Positions 8,693 through 17,023 of a DNA stretch of 35,102 bases are shown here, piece by piece. Location of the stretch: contig CAMBUH010000006.1 in the NCBI GenBank assembly GCA_945870985.1, positions 1 to 35,102 of the forward strand. The letters are read 5' to 3'. This DNA comes from Chitinophaga pinensis. Lineage in GTDB: Bacteria; Bacteroidota; Bacteroidia; Chitinophagales; Chitinophagaceae. Made by a program: the position numbers and the translations under genes. The notes under the pieces are model-generated. The model did no database searches. It saw only the letters and a list, made by a program, of their open reading frames with translations, and was not told the origin of the DNA. Numbering within the stretch: position 1 is the stretch's first letter; each line of letters begins with the position of its first letter.

Positions 8693-9271
8693 TTATTTTC
8701 CAAATTTGGCAATATTACTGCTGAATAGTTTAACGGCTATTGCCAGCAGAATTACGCCAAAAAATTTTCGAACTGCCATTAAACCGGCTTTTCCTAATAC
8801 TCGTTCAATAAATTTTAGTGAAGTAAGCACGATATAAACCACTACCAGGTTTATCAAAATACCACTTAATATATACACCTCGTTAAAATTCGCTTTCAGC
8901 GACATGATGGTTGTAAGGGTTCCGCTTCCGGCAATGATGGGAAATGCGATTGGAACCAGTGAGCCTGATTTGATATCCTGATCACCCTTGAATATTTCGT
9001 GGCCTAAAACCATTTCTAATCCAAGTAAAAAAATTACCACCGATCCACCTACCGCAAATGAATAGATATCTAAACCCAAAATGCGCAAAAATGGTTCGCC
9101 TGCATATAAAAATAAAATCATTAAAGCCCCGGAAATTAAGGTCGCCTGAATAGAACGAATCCCTCCCATTTTTTCTTTCAGCGAAATCAATAATGGAACT
9201 GATCCTACAATATCTATTACTGCAAATAAGGTAAAACTAACCGTTATCAATTCATTGATAGATATATTCAT
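8693..9271 (-). CDS. MarC-family integral membrane protein
   Basis: Membrane protein of 192 aa with six hydrophobic segments and the hallmarks of the MarC/UPF0056 family: FTLFAVIDIVGSVPLLISL near the N-terminus, GGSVVIFLLGLEMVLG in the middle and LVPIAFPIIAGSGTLTTIMSL, which carries the conserved P-[IL]-x-G-P/S-G segment. Length matches the family. No transport substrate is established; the early link of E. coli MarC with antibiotic resistance was not upheld. It is convergent with the esterase gene and divergent from the permease gene. Confidence 0.9.
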   Translation of the reverse strand: MNISINELITVSFTLFAVIDIVGSVPLLISLKEKMGGIRSIQATLISGALMILFLYAGEPFLRILGLDIYSFAVGGSVVIFLLGLEMVLGHEIFKGDQDIKSGSLVPIAFPIIAGSGTLTTIMSLKANFNEVYILSGILINLVVVYIVLTSLKFIERVLGKAGLMAVRKFFGVILLAIAVKLFSSNIAKFGK

Positions 9272-9302
9272 AAACAGTTGAGGGATTTATTGGGAATATG
9301 AA

Positions 9303-9326
9303 GGTAGCAATATTTCAATAGCTACC
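9303..9326. repeat. inverted repeat between marC-like and permease genes
   Basis: GGTAGC (9303-9308) and GCTACC (9321-9326) form a perfect 6-bp inverted repeat with a 12-nt AT-rich spacer. It is in the 140-bp divergent intergenic region, where an operator would be expected, nearer the marC-like start. Its position between two starts makes a terminator unlikely. Confidence 0.35.
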
Positions 9327-9386
9327 CAATTAACCTCGATTTATACGATACTTTCAGGGGAAAGGAAGGGTTTCAGATAAGTGTCT

Positions 9387-9394
9387 TATATTTA
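9387..9394 (+). promoter_or_regulatory. -7-like box for the amino-acid permease
   Basis: TATATTTA is one base away from TAnnTTTG and ends 17 nt before the permease ATG, giving a leader of about 13 nt. The same variant, TATATTTA, precedes the ECF sigma gene. No clear -33 element was seen. Confidence 0.35.
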
Positions 9395-9411
9395 ACACAC
9401 ACTTTTTTATA

Positions 9412-10758
9412 ATGGTAGCAAAACAGCAATTGAATTTATTTAGTTTCACCATGATTGTGGTGGGATTGGTGATTGGCATGGGTATATTCCGTTCGGCTGC
9501 TACCAGCGCCAGTTTCGCCATTACCCCCTCTGTTTATTTTGCTGCCTGGATTTTGGGTGGAATCATTGCTTTATGTGGCGCACTCACGTATGCAGAAATT
9601 GGCAGTAGGTATCCGGTTACCGGCGGATATTATAAAATATTTTCGTATGCCTATCATCCCAGTATTGCATTTGGTATCAATTGCATTATTTTAATCAGCA
9701 ATGCTGCCAGCCTGAGCGGGGTAGCTTTGATTGGAAGTGGATACATTACAAAATTATTTCCTGGAATTGCCTGGACGGATATTGACAAAGCTTTAATCAG
9801 TTGTGCAGCCATCATCCTGTTTTATTTTATCAATTTGCGGGGATTGTCTTTGAGTTCGCGGGCACAAAATATCTTGATGATTATTAAGATTAGTATGATT
9901 GGGGTATTGATACTGGCGCTTCTATTCCCTCACCAAGGAGCGGCGATACCAACTGCAACCCTATCAGCTTCCAATGAAGTTGAAGTGGGATGGATGCCTT
10001 GGATAAAAAGTTTAGGGGCCAGTATGATTGCGGTTTGTTTTACTTACGGAGGATATCAGCAAACCATTAATTTTGGCAGTGAAGTAAAAAACCCCGCACA
10101 GAATATTCCTAAGGGGATATTTATCGGCATTGCCATAATCATTGCCTTATACCTGTTAGCGAATTTTAGTTATTATCAAATTGTAGGCTTCGAACAAATG
10201 AAGGGAGAAAAAGAAATAGCCTATGTGCTGATGATGAAAACCTTTGGTAAGTCTGGAGCAGATATTTTCTCCTTTTTCTTATTCTTTGGGGTTTTGGCCT
10301 ATGTAAATGCTTTATTGATGAGCAATCCCCGTGTGATGTTTGCCATGAGCGAAGAAGGTGTTTTGCCAGCCCTATTTGCCAAAAAATCCGATAAAAATGA
10401 TGTTTTGGTAGCTTCATTAACCGTATTTGCCGGAATTTGCATCGTAATTTTGTTTTTTGCCCAAACCTTTGAGAAGATACTCAACTTTACTATATTTCTC
10501 GATTGTTTTGGGATGGTAGCCTCCAGCGCAACCATTTTTATCTTACGAAAGCGAACCGCCCATCTGGATGGAACCGGCATTTTTAAGATGAAATTATTTC
10601 CCCTCCTCCCCTTGGTATTTATGGCGGCTTATTGCTTTGTGGGGGTAAGTATTTTTATGCAAACTCCCGTAACGGCCCTGATAGGTTTGGGCGTGCTGGC
10701 TGCTTTTATTGGCCTATTTTTTATTACCCGGTTATTACGCAAAGCCCCCGAAGCCTAA
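9412..10758 (+). CDS. APC-superfamily amino acid permease
   Basis: Inner-membrane transporter of 448 aa with about 12 hydrophobic segments. The first helix carries VGLVIGMGIFRSAA, the glycine-rich unwound segment typical of APC-fold permeases, followed by ALTYAEIGSRYPVTGGYYKIF, the signature of the amino acid-polyamine-organocation family. The motif GGYQQTINFGSEVKNPAQNIPKG lies near helix 6. It resembles the LAT/exchanger-like branch of Bacteroidota permeases. The substrate is probably an amino acid, but which one cannot be told. It is a single gene, divergent from marC and about 130 bp upstream of the TolC-like gene. Confidence 0.85.
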   Translation: MVAKQQLNLFSFTMIVVGLVIGMGIFRSAATSASFAITPSVYFAAWILGGIIALCGALTYAEIGSRYPVTGGYYKIFSYAYHPSIAFGINCIILISNAASLSGVALIGSGYITKLFPGIAWTDIDKALISCAAIILFYFINLRGLSLSSRAQNILMIIKISMIGVLILALLFPHQGAAIPTATLSASNEVEVGWMPWIKSLGASMIAVCFTYGGYQQTINFGSEVKNPAQNIPKGIFIGIAIIIALYLLANFSYYQIVGFEQMKGEKEIAYVLMMKTFGKSGADIFSFFLFFGVLAYVNALLMSNPRVMFAMSEEGVLPALFAKKSDKNDVLVASLTVFAGICIVILFFAQTFEKILNFTIFLDCFGMVASSATIFILRKRTAHLDGTGIFKMKLFPLLPLVFMAAYCFVGVSIFMQTPVTALIGLGVLAAFIGLFFITRLLRKAPEA

Positions 10759-10840
10759 TTTCCTCAACTTACCGGTTATCCCACCCCAAAAACCTTTCAT
10801 AACAGAAATGATACCATTGTATGGCTATTGTTTCCGTTGA

Positions 10841-10858
10841 TAGAAGTTTTTACTTCTA
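10841..10858. repeat. perfect hairpin/inverted repeat upstream of the TolC-like gene
   Basis: TAGAAGT-TTTT-ACTTCTA is a perfect 7-bp inverted repeat with a 4-nt spacer, 16 bp upstream of a -7 box and 29 bp before the ATG. Its position, overlapping the expected -33 region, suits an operator controlling the efflux genes. The lack of a T-tract after it argues against an efficient terminator for the permease gene. Confidence 0.45.
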
Positions 10859-10874
10859 AAGGAATCCATTCGGC

Positions 10875-10882
10875 TAAATTTG
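10875..10882 (+). promoter_or_regulatory. -7 promoter box for the TolC-like gene
   Basis: TAAATTTG is an exact TAnnTTTG match, with only 5 nt between it and the ATG at 10888. If it is used, transcription would start at or next to the start codon, implying a leaderless or nearly leaderless mRNA. Confidence 0.45.
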
Positions 10883-10887
10883 CAGTC

Positions 10888-12348
10888 ATGAAGCATTTAT
10901 TCATCCTTGGCTGCATCTTCGCCCCTTTTTTAGGAAAGGCCCAAACCCCTCAAGTATGGGATTTGAAACAATGTATTGATTATGCCGTGGCACACAATAT
11001 CTCGGTAAAACAAGCCGATATTAACGCCCGCATAGCCCAGTTACAAGCCGATCAGGCGAAGTATAACATTTTGCCGAATGTTTCGGCCAATTCCGGAACT
11101 GGTATGCGTTTTGGTCGTTCTATCGATCCTACTACCAACTCATTTGCCACTACCCAGTTCTTATACCAAAATTTTGGTTTGAATGTAGGCATGCAGGTTT
11201 ATAACTTCGGCCGACTGAAAAATAGCGAACAAGCTGCCATCTTTAATGCCAAAGCTGCATTACAGGATGTGGAAAGAACGGCCTACGACATTTCATTCAC
11301 CGTAGCAACTTTCTACCTACAAATTTTGGCTTCCCGCGAGCAACTAAATATCAGCAAAGTTCAGATTAGTCAAAGTTTATCGCAGCAAGACATTACTCGC
11401 AAGCGGGTAGAAGCCGGCGTATTGCCCGAACTAAGTCTGGCAGAAGTAGAAGCGCAACTGGCTTCCGACAGCAGTAACTACTTTTCGGCGGTGGCTACAG
11501 AGCAACAAAATTTGCTCAATATGATGGGTGTACTCAACCTCGATCCCGGAACCCCCTTCAATGTTGTTACGCCTTCTGTAGATAAAATCCCTCTCGAATC
11601 ATTTGCTGAATTGCAACCCGAACTGGTATATCAGCAGGGACTCGAAGCTCAGCCCTTGCAAAAAGTAAATGCCCTGCGGATTAAAGCTGCAGAAAAAAAT
11701 GTGCTGGTAGCCAAAGCCCAAGCCTATCCTACACTAACCGTAGGAGGAAACTTGAGCACTAACTTTTCTAATTCCGTAAAGTATATCAGCGGCGCCAACT
11801 TTAGCGGATATAATCCCATATCAGGATTCGAACCCATTGTGGCTATTGGCCCGAATAATTATTTTGTTCAAAATCCCATTTATAAACCAGTCCAGTCGAG
11901 CCGCTCATTTGGTCAACTCTGGAATGGTTGGGGGTCTCAGATAGATAATAACTTGGGTCAAAATATCGGCTTCAATTTAAGTATACCCATTTTTGCCAAT
12001 CACCAGGCCCGCACTTCAGTAAAACAGTCGCAGTTAAACGTAAAATCGGCAGAATTGCAAAAAGAATCCGCCGACATCAAGTTAAAACAGGATATCTACC
12101 TCGCCTACACAAATGCCGTAACCTCATTGCAGCGGTATAATGCAAGTAAAAAAAGCGTAGAAACGGCTCAGAAAGCCTACGACTTCTCTGTGAAAAGATA
12201 TGAAATTGGATTGTTGGGTTCTTTAGATCTGATAACTAATCAGAACAGCTTATTAAGAGCCAAAATACAATTGCTCACGAATCAGTTCGATTACGTGTTT
12301 AAGATGAAATTATTAGAGTTTTATAAAGGAAAAGGAATCAAATTATAG
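10888..12348 (+). CDS. TolC-family outer membrane efflux protein
   Basis: The track starts 20 codons early; the ATG at 10888 begins a clear signal peptide (MKHLFILGCIFAPFLGKAQ) and gives 486 aa. Two OEP repeats are visible. Each has long amphipathic coiled-coil helices (for example DISFTVATFYLQILASREQLNISKVQI, 110-140, and the C-terminal LQRYNASKKSVETAQKAYDFSVKRYEIG) around beta-strand segments. The pattern ISVKQADINARIAQLQADQAKYNILPNVSANSG is typical of Bacteroidota TolC proteins. It would form the outer-membrane channel of a tripartite pump. The HlyD-like adaptor begins 31 bp downstream, so the pair is almost certainly co-transcribed. The inner-membrane component is not encoded next to them. 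Confidence 0.9.
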   Translation: MKHLFILGCIFAPFLGKAQTPQVWDLKQCIDYAVAHNISVKQADINARIAQLQADQAKYNILPNVSANSGTGMRFGRSIDPTTNSFATTQFLYQNFGLNVGMQVYNFGRLKNSEQAAIFNAKAALQDVERTAYDISFTVATFYLQILASREQLNISKVQISQSLSQQDITRKRVEAGVLPELSLAEVEAQLASDSSNYFSAVATEQQNLLNMMGVLNLDPGTPFNVVTPSVDKIPLESFAELQPELVYQQGLEAQPLQKVNALRIKAAEKNVLVAKAQAYPTLTVGGNLSTNFSNSVKYISGANFSGYNPISGFEPIVAIGPNNYFVQNPIYKPVQSSRSFGQLWNGWGSQIDNNLGQNIGFNLSIPIFANHQARTSVKQSQLNVKSAELQKESADIKLKQDIYLAYTNAVTSLQRYNASKKSVETAQKAYDFSVKRYEIGLLGSLDLITNQNSLLRAKIQLLTNQFDYVFKMKLLEFYKGKGIKL

Positions 12349-12379
12349 TAACCCCTGCACGTTCGCAAAATAAATTTGT

Positions 12380-13741
12380 ATGAAAAAGAAATTAATCTGG
12401 ATAGTTGTTGCCCTTGTCGCCGCTGTAATTGTGTTGGTGATGCTGAAGAAAAGCGGCATCATTGGAAAAGAGGAGGGTATTAAGGTTACTGCTGAAAAAG
12501 CTGAGCTGAGAACCATCATTGAAACGGTGAATGCCAGCGGTAAAGTATATCCGGAAATTGAAGTGAAGGTGAGTCCAGATGTTAGTGGAGAAATTGTTGA
12601 GCTGAATGTAAATGAAGGAGACAGTGTAATAAAGGGACAAGTACTGGCCCGCATATATGCTGATATCTATATGAGTCAGCGCGATCAGGTAATGGCGGGG
12701 GTAAATCAAACCAAAGCCCAGTTAGCCAACTCTCAGGCTAGTATTACCGGATTGAAAGCACAGGTAGATAATTTAAAAGTAATTTACGATCGTCAGAAAA
12801 AATTACTTGCCGATAAAGTTATTTCAAGATCAGAATTTGAGCAGGCGGAGCAAAATTTTCTTACTGCTCAGGCTAATTACAATGCAGCACGCGAAGGACT
12901 GAAGAGCAGTGAAGCCTCTATTCAAAGCTCTCTGGCTCAATTGCAGCGGGCCGATAAGGATATTTCCAGAACAGTGATAACTGCTCCTATGAGTGGAATC
13001 ATTAGTTTGATGAATGTGAAAAAAGGAGAGCGAGTTGCTGGTAACAGCTTTAATATTGGCACCGAAATGATGCGCGTAGCCGATATGCGCAGTATTGAAG
13101 TTCGGGTAGATGTGGGTGAAAACGATATTCCAAAAGTGAAACTGGGAGATACGGCGGTGGTAGAGGTAGATGCCTATTCGAATCGTAAATTCAAAGGCTT
13201 GGTGTATAAGATTGCTAATCCAAGCGGCAACTCTTTAACCGGTGGCGCCAGCACAGAAGTTACCAGTTACAAAGTGCATATCCGCTTGTTACCGGCAAGT
13301 TATGTAGATTTAACCAAATCAACCCATGGATTTCCATTCCGTCCGGGGATGAATGCTAGTGCTGATATTCAAACAAAAACCCGCTCCAATGTTTTATCTG
13401 TTCCGCTAAATGCCGTTACCCCGCGCGATAAAAATGCGAGTGCAATGCAGGATAGTAAAGACAAAGCTGCTTCAGATGGTACCAATACAGAAAAGAAATC
13501 TGCACAGGATGATGATATAGATCTGGTGGTATTCTTATTGCAACCCAATCAGCGGGTTAAGCAGGTGAAAGTGAAAACAGCTGTACAAGATTTGAATTAT
13601 ATTGAAGTGCTCGGTGGTATTAAAGCAGGTGACCAAGTAATTACTGGTCCTTACTCTACAGTAAGTAAAACCCTGAAAGACAGTACGCTGGTTAAAGTGG
13701 TACCTAAGGAACAACTGTTTGAAGAAAAGAAATCGAACTAA
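12380..13741 (+). CDS. HlyD/MacA-like periplasmic adaptor (membrane fusion protein)
   Basis: Adaptor of 453 aa. An N-terminal membrane anchor (LIWIVVALVAAVIVLVML) is followed by half of the lipoyl domain (KVYPEIEVKVSPDVSGEI). Then comes a coiled-coil hairpin (about 110-200, AQLANSQASITGLKAQV and later TAQANYNAAREGL), the second lipoyl half (ISRTVITAPMSGIISLMNVKKGERV), a beta-barrel and a membrane-proximal domain. It would link the TolC-like channel to an inner-membrane pump; MacA-type adaptors normally precede an ABC permease such as MacB. Here the next gene is gpsA. A charged, low-complexity insert (KNASAMQDSKDKAASDGTNT) interrupts the last domain near residue 350. TAAATTTG ends just 1 nt before the ATG. 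Confidence 0.88.
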   Translation: MKKKLIWIVVALVAAVIVLVMLKKSGIIGKEEGIKVTAEKAELRTIIETVNASGKVYPEIEVKVSPDVSGEIVELNVNEGDSVIKGQVLARIYADIYMSQRDQVMAGVNQTKAQLANSQASITGLKAQVDNLKVIYDRQKKLLADKVISRSEFEQAEQNFLTAQANYNAAREGLKSSEASIQSSLAQLQRADKDISRTVITAPMSGIISLMNVKKGERVAGNSFNIGTEMMRVADMRSIEVRVDVGENDIPKVKLGDTAVVEVDAYSNRKFKGLVYKIANPSGNSLTGGASTEVTSYKVHIRLLPASYVDLTKSTHGFPFRPGMNASADIQTKTRSNVLSVPLNAVTPRDKNASAMQDSKDKAASDGTNTEKKSAQDDDIDLVVFLLQPNQRVKQVKVKTAVQDLNYIEVLGGIKAGDQVITGPYSTVSKTLKDSTLVKVVPKEQLFEEKKSN

Positions 13742-13759
13742 CCTTTTTGATTCAATTCG

Positions 13760-13767
13760 TATGTTTG
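13760..13767 (+). promoter_or_regulatory. -7 promoter box for gpsA
   Basis: TATGTTTG matches TAnnTTTG exactly and lies 19 nt before the gpsA ATG, a normal short leader. It sits just after the adaptor stop codon at 13741, so gpsA probably has its own promoter. Confidence 0.45.
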
Positions 13768-13786
13768 CCTAAATTATTCAGGCTGC

Positions 13787-14794
13787 ATGCGAATTGGAAT
13801 CATTGGAAGTGGAAGCTGGGCAACTGCACTGGCAAAAATAGTTACCGATAACGGGCATAGTGTTCATTGGTGGATTAGAAATGAGGAAACCATTCAATAC
13901 TTTAAGAAAAGAAGGCATAACCCCCATTATCTATCCTCCGTTTATTTCGATTTATCACAAATTCATTTTTACAGTAGCTTACCCGAGTTAATTGCTTCCG
14001 CTGATTGTATCGTGTTGGCTGTGCCGGCAGCATTTATTCATAGCCTGTTAGGGGAACTTCCGGTTGATATTTTCCACGAAAAAAAAATAATTTCAGCTGT
14101 AAAAGGTATTTTGCCCGAACAGAACGAATTGTTGAATCAATACCTACAACGTGCTTTTTCGTTTCCCCTGTCGCAATATTTTACATTGTTGGGTCCTTGC
14201 CATGCCGAGGAAGTGGCGGCAGAGAAATTATCTTATCTCACCTTATCCGGAACAGACAAAACAGCAATAGAACCGCTGGCAGCTATATTCAACAATGAGT
14301 ATGTGTTCACCCATATTAATACTGATATCTGGGGGGTACAATATGCGGCAGTTTTAAAAAATATTTATGCCCTCGGTGCAGGTATTGTGCATGGGTTAGA
14401 GTATGGTGATAATTTTTTGAGCGTTTTTATTTCCAATGCTGCCAAGGAAGTTGTGCAGTTTTTGGGTGCGATAGTTAAAAGAAACGATGCGCTCACAGAT
14501 ACCCTCTCTGATTATGCAGATTCTGTTTATTTGGGAGATTTACTGGTTACCTGTTATTCTATGCACAGCAGAAACCGCACATTTGGAAATATGATTGGAA
14601 AGGGCTACTCGGTAACTGCAGCAAGGCTGGAGCTGAACATGGTGGCAGAGGGATATTATGCTGCTCGCTGTATTCATTCCCTCAATCAACAACTGAGTTG
14701 TGATATGCCCATTGCCAAAACGATTTATGAAATACTTTGGAATCAATTACCGGCAGTAAAAGGTATTCATTCTCTGGAAAACCAGTTGGTGTAG
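13787..14794 (+). CDS. gpsA: glycerol-3-phosphate dehydrogenase [NAD(P)+]
   Basis: Cytoplasmic enzyme of 335 aa that reduces dihydroxyacetone phosphate to sn-glycerol 3-phosphate for phospholipid synthesis. The N-terminal Rossmann motif reads IGSGSWATALAK (6-17), followed by VLAVPAAFI and SAVKGI. The GPCHAEEVA segment (136-144) replaces the GPSFAxEVA of proteobacterial enzymes, which I recall as the usual Bacteroidota form. The catalytic lysine is Lys191 in AAVLKNIYALGAGI. The phosphate-binding region is DLLVTCYSMHSRNRTFG. Length is normal. Its stop is 4 bp from that of the convergent hemW. Confidence 0.95.
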   Translation: MRIGIIGSGSWATALAKIVTDNGHSVHWWIRNEETIQYFKKRRHNPHYLSSVYFDLSQIHFYSSLPELIASADCIVLAVPAAFIHSLLGELPVDIFHEKKIISAVKGILPEQNELLNQYLQRAFSFPLSQYFTLLGPCHAEEVAAEKLSYLTLSGTDKTAIEPLAAIFNNEYVFTHINTDIWGVQYAAVLKNIYALGAGIVHGLEYGDNFLSVFISNAAKEVVQFLGAIVKRNDALTDTLSDYADSVYLGDLLVTCYSMHSRNRTFGNMIGKGYSVTAARLELNMVAEGYYAARCIHSLNQQLSCDMPIAKTIYEILWNQLPAVKGIHSLENQLV

Positions 14795-14798
14795 TATT

Positions 14799-15935
14799 TT
14801 ATAACTCCGGCTCCTCACGGAATAAATCTGCTGCAATCCGGTCGGCCATTAATTTACCTGCACGGGATAATATAAGATATTGATTCTCCAATTGCAGCAA
14901 GCCTTCCCGAATCCATGGCTTTGCATCTTGCATCATTTGCTCCGGTATCACATCACCAAAGCGATTTGCGATGTGCAGGAGTGAAATACCTTCCATCGTT
15001 CTTAGGGAGGTCATGATATACTCATTTACCTGTTGGGTGGTAGTTAATATTTCTTTCGTACTGGGAAGCATGCCTTTGCCGATGCTTTCTATATATCCAG
15101 CATTGTTACTAATATTCCATTCCCTTTCATGGCCATTGAATGAATGGGCGGAAGGGCCAATACCCAGATAAGGAACCCCTTTCCAATAGGCGCTGTTATG
15201 CCGGCTTCGTTGATGAGGAAGTGAGAAGTTTGAAATTTCATAATGCTCATATCCGGCTGCCTGCATCCACTCCATCAGTAGGATAAATTGACGGGCCTGT
15301 TGTTCGGACTGAATTTGGGGCGTATCCCCTTTCTTAATCATGTGCCAGAGTGCAGTATTGGGCTCACTGGTTAGCGCATAGCAGGATACATGCGGAACCC
15401 CCAGGGCAAATGTTTCTCGCACATCTTTTTCCCAGCTTTCGTCGGATTGGTTGGGGCATCCATAAATTAAATCCAGACTGATATTCTCGAAGCCTCCTTT
15501 TTGTAACAGGGCAATCGCTTCCACAGATTGGTTGGCATCGTGTGCCCGGTTCATCCATTGAAGCAAATGAGGGTGAAAGGATTGTACACCCACGCTCATT
15601 CGGTTAATGCCTGCCATTTTCCAAGCAGCTACTTGTTCGGCAGTAATATCATCTGGGTTGGCTTCTAAGGTAATTTCGGCGGAAGCGGAAACAGAGAAGC
15701 TTGCACGAATACATTCGAGCAAGTGATGAATAGCTGCCGGAGGAATCAGAGAGGGAGTGCCTCCACCCAGATAAATCGTTTCAATGGGTTCGGCCAAATA
15801 GTTTTTGCGAAGGGCTATTTCTGCTTCCAGCGCCTGCAATAAGGGATCTAATTGGAGTAGGGAAGTGGAAAAATGGAAATCACAGTAATGACAGGCTTTT
15901 TTACAAAACGGAATATGTATATAAATACCTGCCAT
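14799..15935 (-). CDS. hemW: radical SAM haem chaperone HemW
   Basis: Radical SAM protein of 378 aa, starting MAGIYIHIPFCKKACHYCDF. Cys11, Cys15 and Cys18 form the CxxxCxxC cluster motif. The fourth cysteine seen in true coproporphyrinogen dehydrogenases (HemN) is absent and replaced by aspartate-phenylalanine, the mark of HemW. Further blocks are ETIYLGGGTPSLI, EITLEANPDDI, RMSVGVQSF, NISLDLIYGCPNQ and the C-terminal HemN_C domain. HemW binds haem and is proposed to deliver it to target proteins. It is divergent from DUF4271-hemD, so several haem-related genes are grouped here. Confidence 0.92.
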   Translation of the reverse strand: MAGIYIHIPFCKKACHYCDFHFSTSLLQLDPLLQALEAEIALRKNYLAEPIETIYLGGGTPSLIPPAAIHHLLECIRASFSVSASAEITLEANPDDITAEQVAAWKMAGINRMSVGVQSFHPHLLQWMNRAHDANQSVEAIALLQKGGFENISLDLIYGCPNQSDESWEKDVRETFALGVPHVSCYALTSEPNTALWHMIKKGDTPQIQSEQQARQFILLMEWMQAAGYEHYEISNFSLPHQRSRHNSAYWKGVPYLGIGPSAHSFNGHEREWNISNNAGYIESIGKGMLPSTKEILTTTQQVNEYIMTSLRTMEGISLLHIANRFGDVIPEQMMQDAKPWIREGLLQLENQYLILSRAGKLMADRIAADLFREEPEL

Positions 15936-15945
15936 AAAACGGATG

Positions 15946-15953
15946 TAAAACTA
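15946..15953 (-). promoter_or_regulatory. -7-like box for hemW
   Basis: On the minus strand this reads TAGTTTTA, one mismatch from TAnnTTTG, 10 nt before the hemW ATG. It is a weak candidate in the 80-bp divergent hemW/DUF4271 region. Confidence 0.3.
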
Positions 15954-16002
15954 CGGGAAACCCCCGAAAACCACTGGGTACAGAATTCTTGTTTTCTATT
16001 TG

Positions 16003-16010
16003 TAGATTTG
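16003..16010 (+). promoter_or_regulatory. -7 promoter box for the DUF4271 gene
   Basis: TAGATTTG is an exact TAnnTTTG match, 5 nt before the ATG at 16016, the same spacing as in the TolC-like gene. Transcription from it would begin at or beside the start codon. Confidence 0.45.
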
Positions 16011-16015
16011 TGGGT

Positions 16016-16996
16016 ATGCGGCTGCTGAAATTTAATTTGGTTATTGGCTTGCTTTGCTGGCTCCCTATGCTGGCAATGGCTCAGAATGATAGCTTGTCTG
16101 CCAAAGATTCCACTTCTATAAAAAAGATAATTGCTCAGGTGTTGCCGGCAGATAGTCAGTTACTACCACCGGTAAAAAAAGATTCATTGCTTGCAAGGGA
16201 AAGCATACGGCTGAGGGATAGTGTTTTGCTGGCAGGTTCCTATACGCCCATCTATACTAATCCTTATAAAAGGGTGTTAGAAAATCCATTTTTGCCCCTG
16301 CAGGCTCCGGCTCATCATTGGATCATTGATTTTCGGGATCCCACCGGAAAAGAAAAGCTGTTTTATCTGATTATGGGATTATTATTGTTTTTGGCACTAA
16401 TTAGGCTGGCATTCCCCCGGTATATGAAGAATCTGTTTATTTATTTTTTCCGAACCTCCCTTCGCCAAAAGCAAACCCGTGATCAGTTGCTGCAAGAACA
16501 GATTTCCTCTTTATTGATGAATCTGATGTTTTTTATGATTACCGCCACTTTTATCACACTGGCGGTTCAATATTTTAAATGGTTTACGGGTGATTTTTGG
16601 CGGTTATGGCTGGGCTCGGTTATTTTATTAATGCTGCTTTATTTGGGAAAATTTCTCTTTCTGCGGTTTGCCGGTTGGGTATTTAATAGCAGGGAAGCGG
16701 CAGGATCTTACCTTTTTATAGTATTTATGATGAATAAAATGTTGGGTGTTTTGTTAATTCCGGTTTTGTTGTTGGCAGCTTTTTCAACTCCGGACCTGGT
16801 TCAGGCAGCTTTTACAGTGGGAGGGCTACTAATTTTATTTGTTTTTGTTTATCGTTATCTGGCTTCTTTTGCTTTATTCCGTAACAAAATTGCCCTTAAT
16901 GCATTTCATTTTTTTATATATCTAATGGCAGTTGAAATCATACCCCTTTTGCTGATTTATAAATTATTGATGAAAAATTTGGCTGGTTTTCTGTAA
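16016..16996 (+). CDS. DUF4271 membrane protein
   Basis: The track starts at a TTG (15989); the ATG at 16016 begins a signal peptide (FNLVIGLLCWLPMLAMAQ) and gives 326 aa. After a Ser/Lys/Asp-rich periplasmic stretch (20-100, including YTPIYTNPYKRVLENPFLPL) there are about seven hydrophobic segments, with a basic loop RTSLRQKQTRDQLLQEQ. This matches the Bacteroidota DUF4271 family as I know it. Function is not established. It is 27 bp upstream of hemD on the same strand, an arrangement I recall as common in the phylum, so a role connected with tetrapyrrole or envelope biology is possible but unproven. Confidence 0.8.
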   Translation: MRLLKFNLVIGLLCWLPMLAMAQNDSLSAKDSTSIKKIIAQVLPADSQLLPPVKKDSLLARESIRLRDSVLLAGSYTPIYTNPYKRVLENPFLPLQAPAHHWIIDFRDPTGKEKLFYLIMGLLLFLALIRLAFPRYMKNLFIYFFRTSLRQKQTRDQLLQEQISSLLMNLMFFMITATFITLAVQYFKWFTGDFWRLWLGSVILLMLLYLGKFLFLRFAGWVFNSREAAGSYLFIVFMMNKMLGVLLIPVLLLAAFSTPDLVQAAFTVGGLLILFVFVYRYLASFALFRNKIALNAFHFFIYLMAVEIIPLLLIYKLLMKNLAGFL

Positions 16997-17001
16997 TTTT
17001 G
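16994..17001 (+). promoter_or_regulatory. -7 promoter box for hemD
   Basis: TAATTTTG matches TAnnTTTG exactly. It overlaps the end of the DUF4271 gene and lies 22 nt before the hemD ATG. A TTG at 16967-16969 is 24 nt upstream, longer than the usual spacing. hemD may therefore have an internal promoter as well as read-through from DUF4271. Confidence 0.4.
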
Positions 17002-17023
17002 CAATTCTTTAGCAAGCGTTGAT

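Noticed and set aside
10828-10887. N-terminal extension of the TolC-like ORF in the track
   Set aside because: The ATG at 10888 begins a clean signal peptide; the extension covers a palindrome and a -7 box and is likely non-coding.
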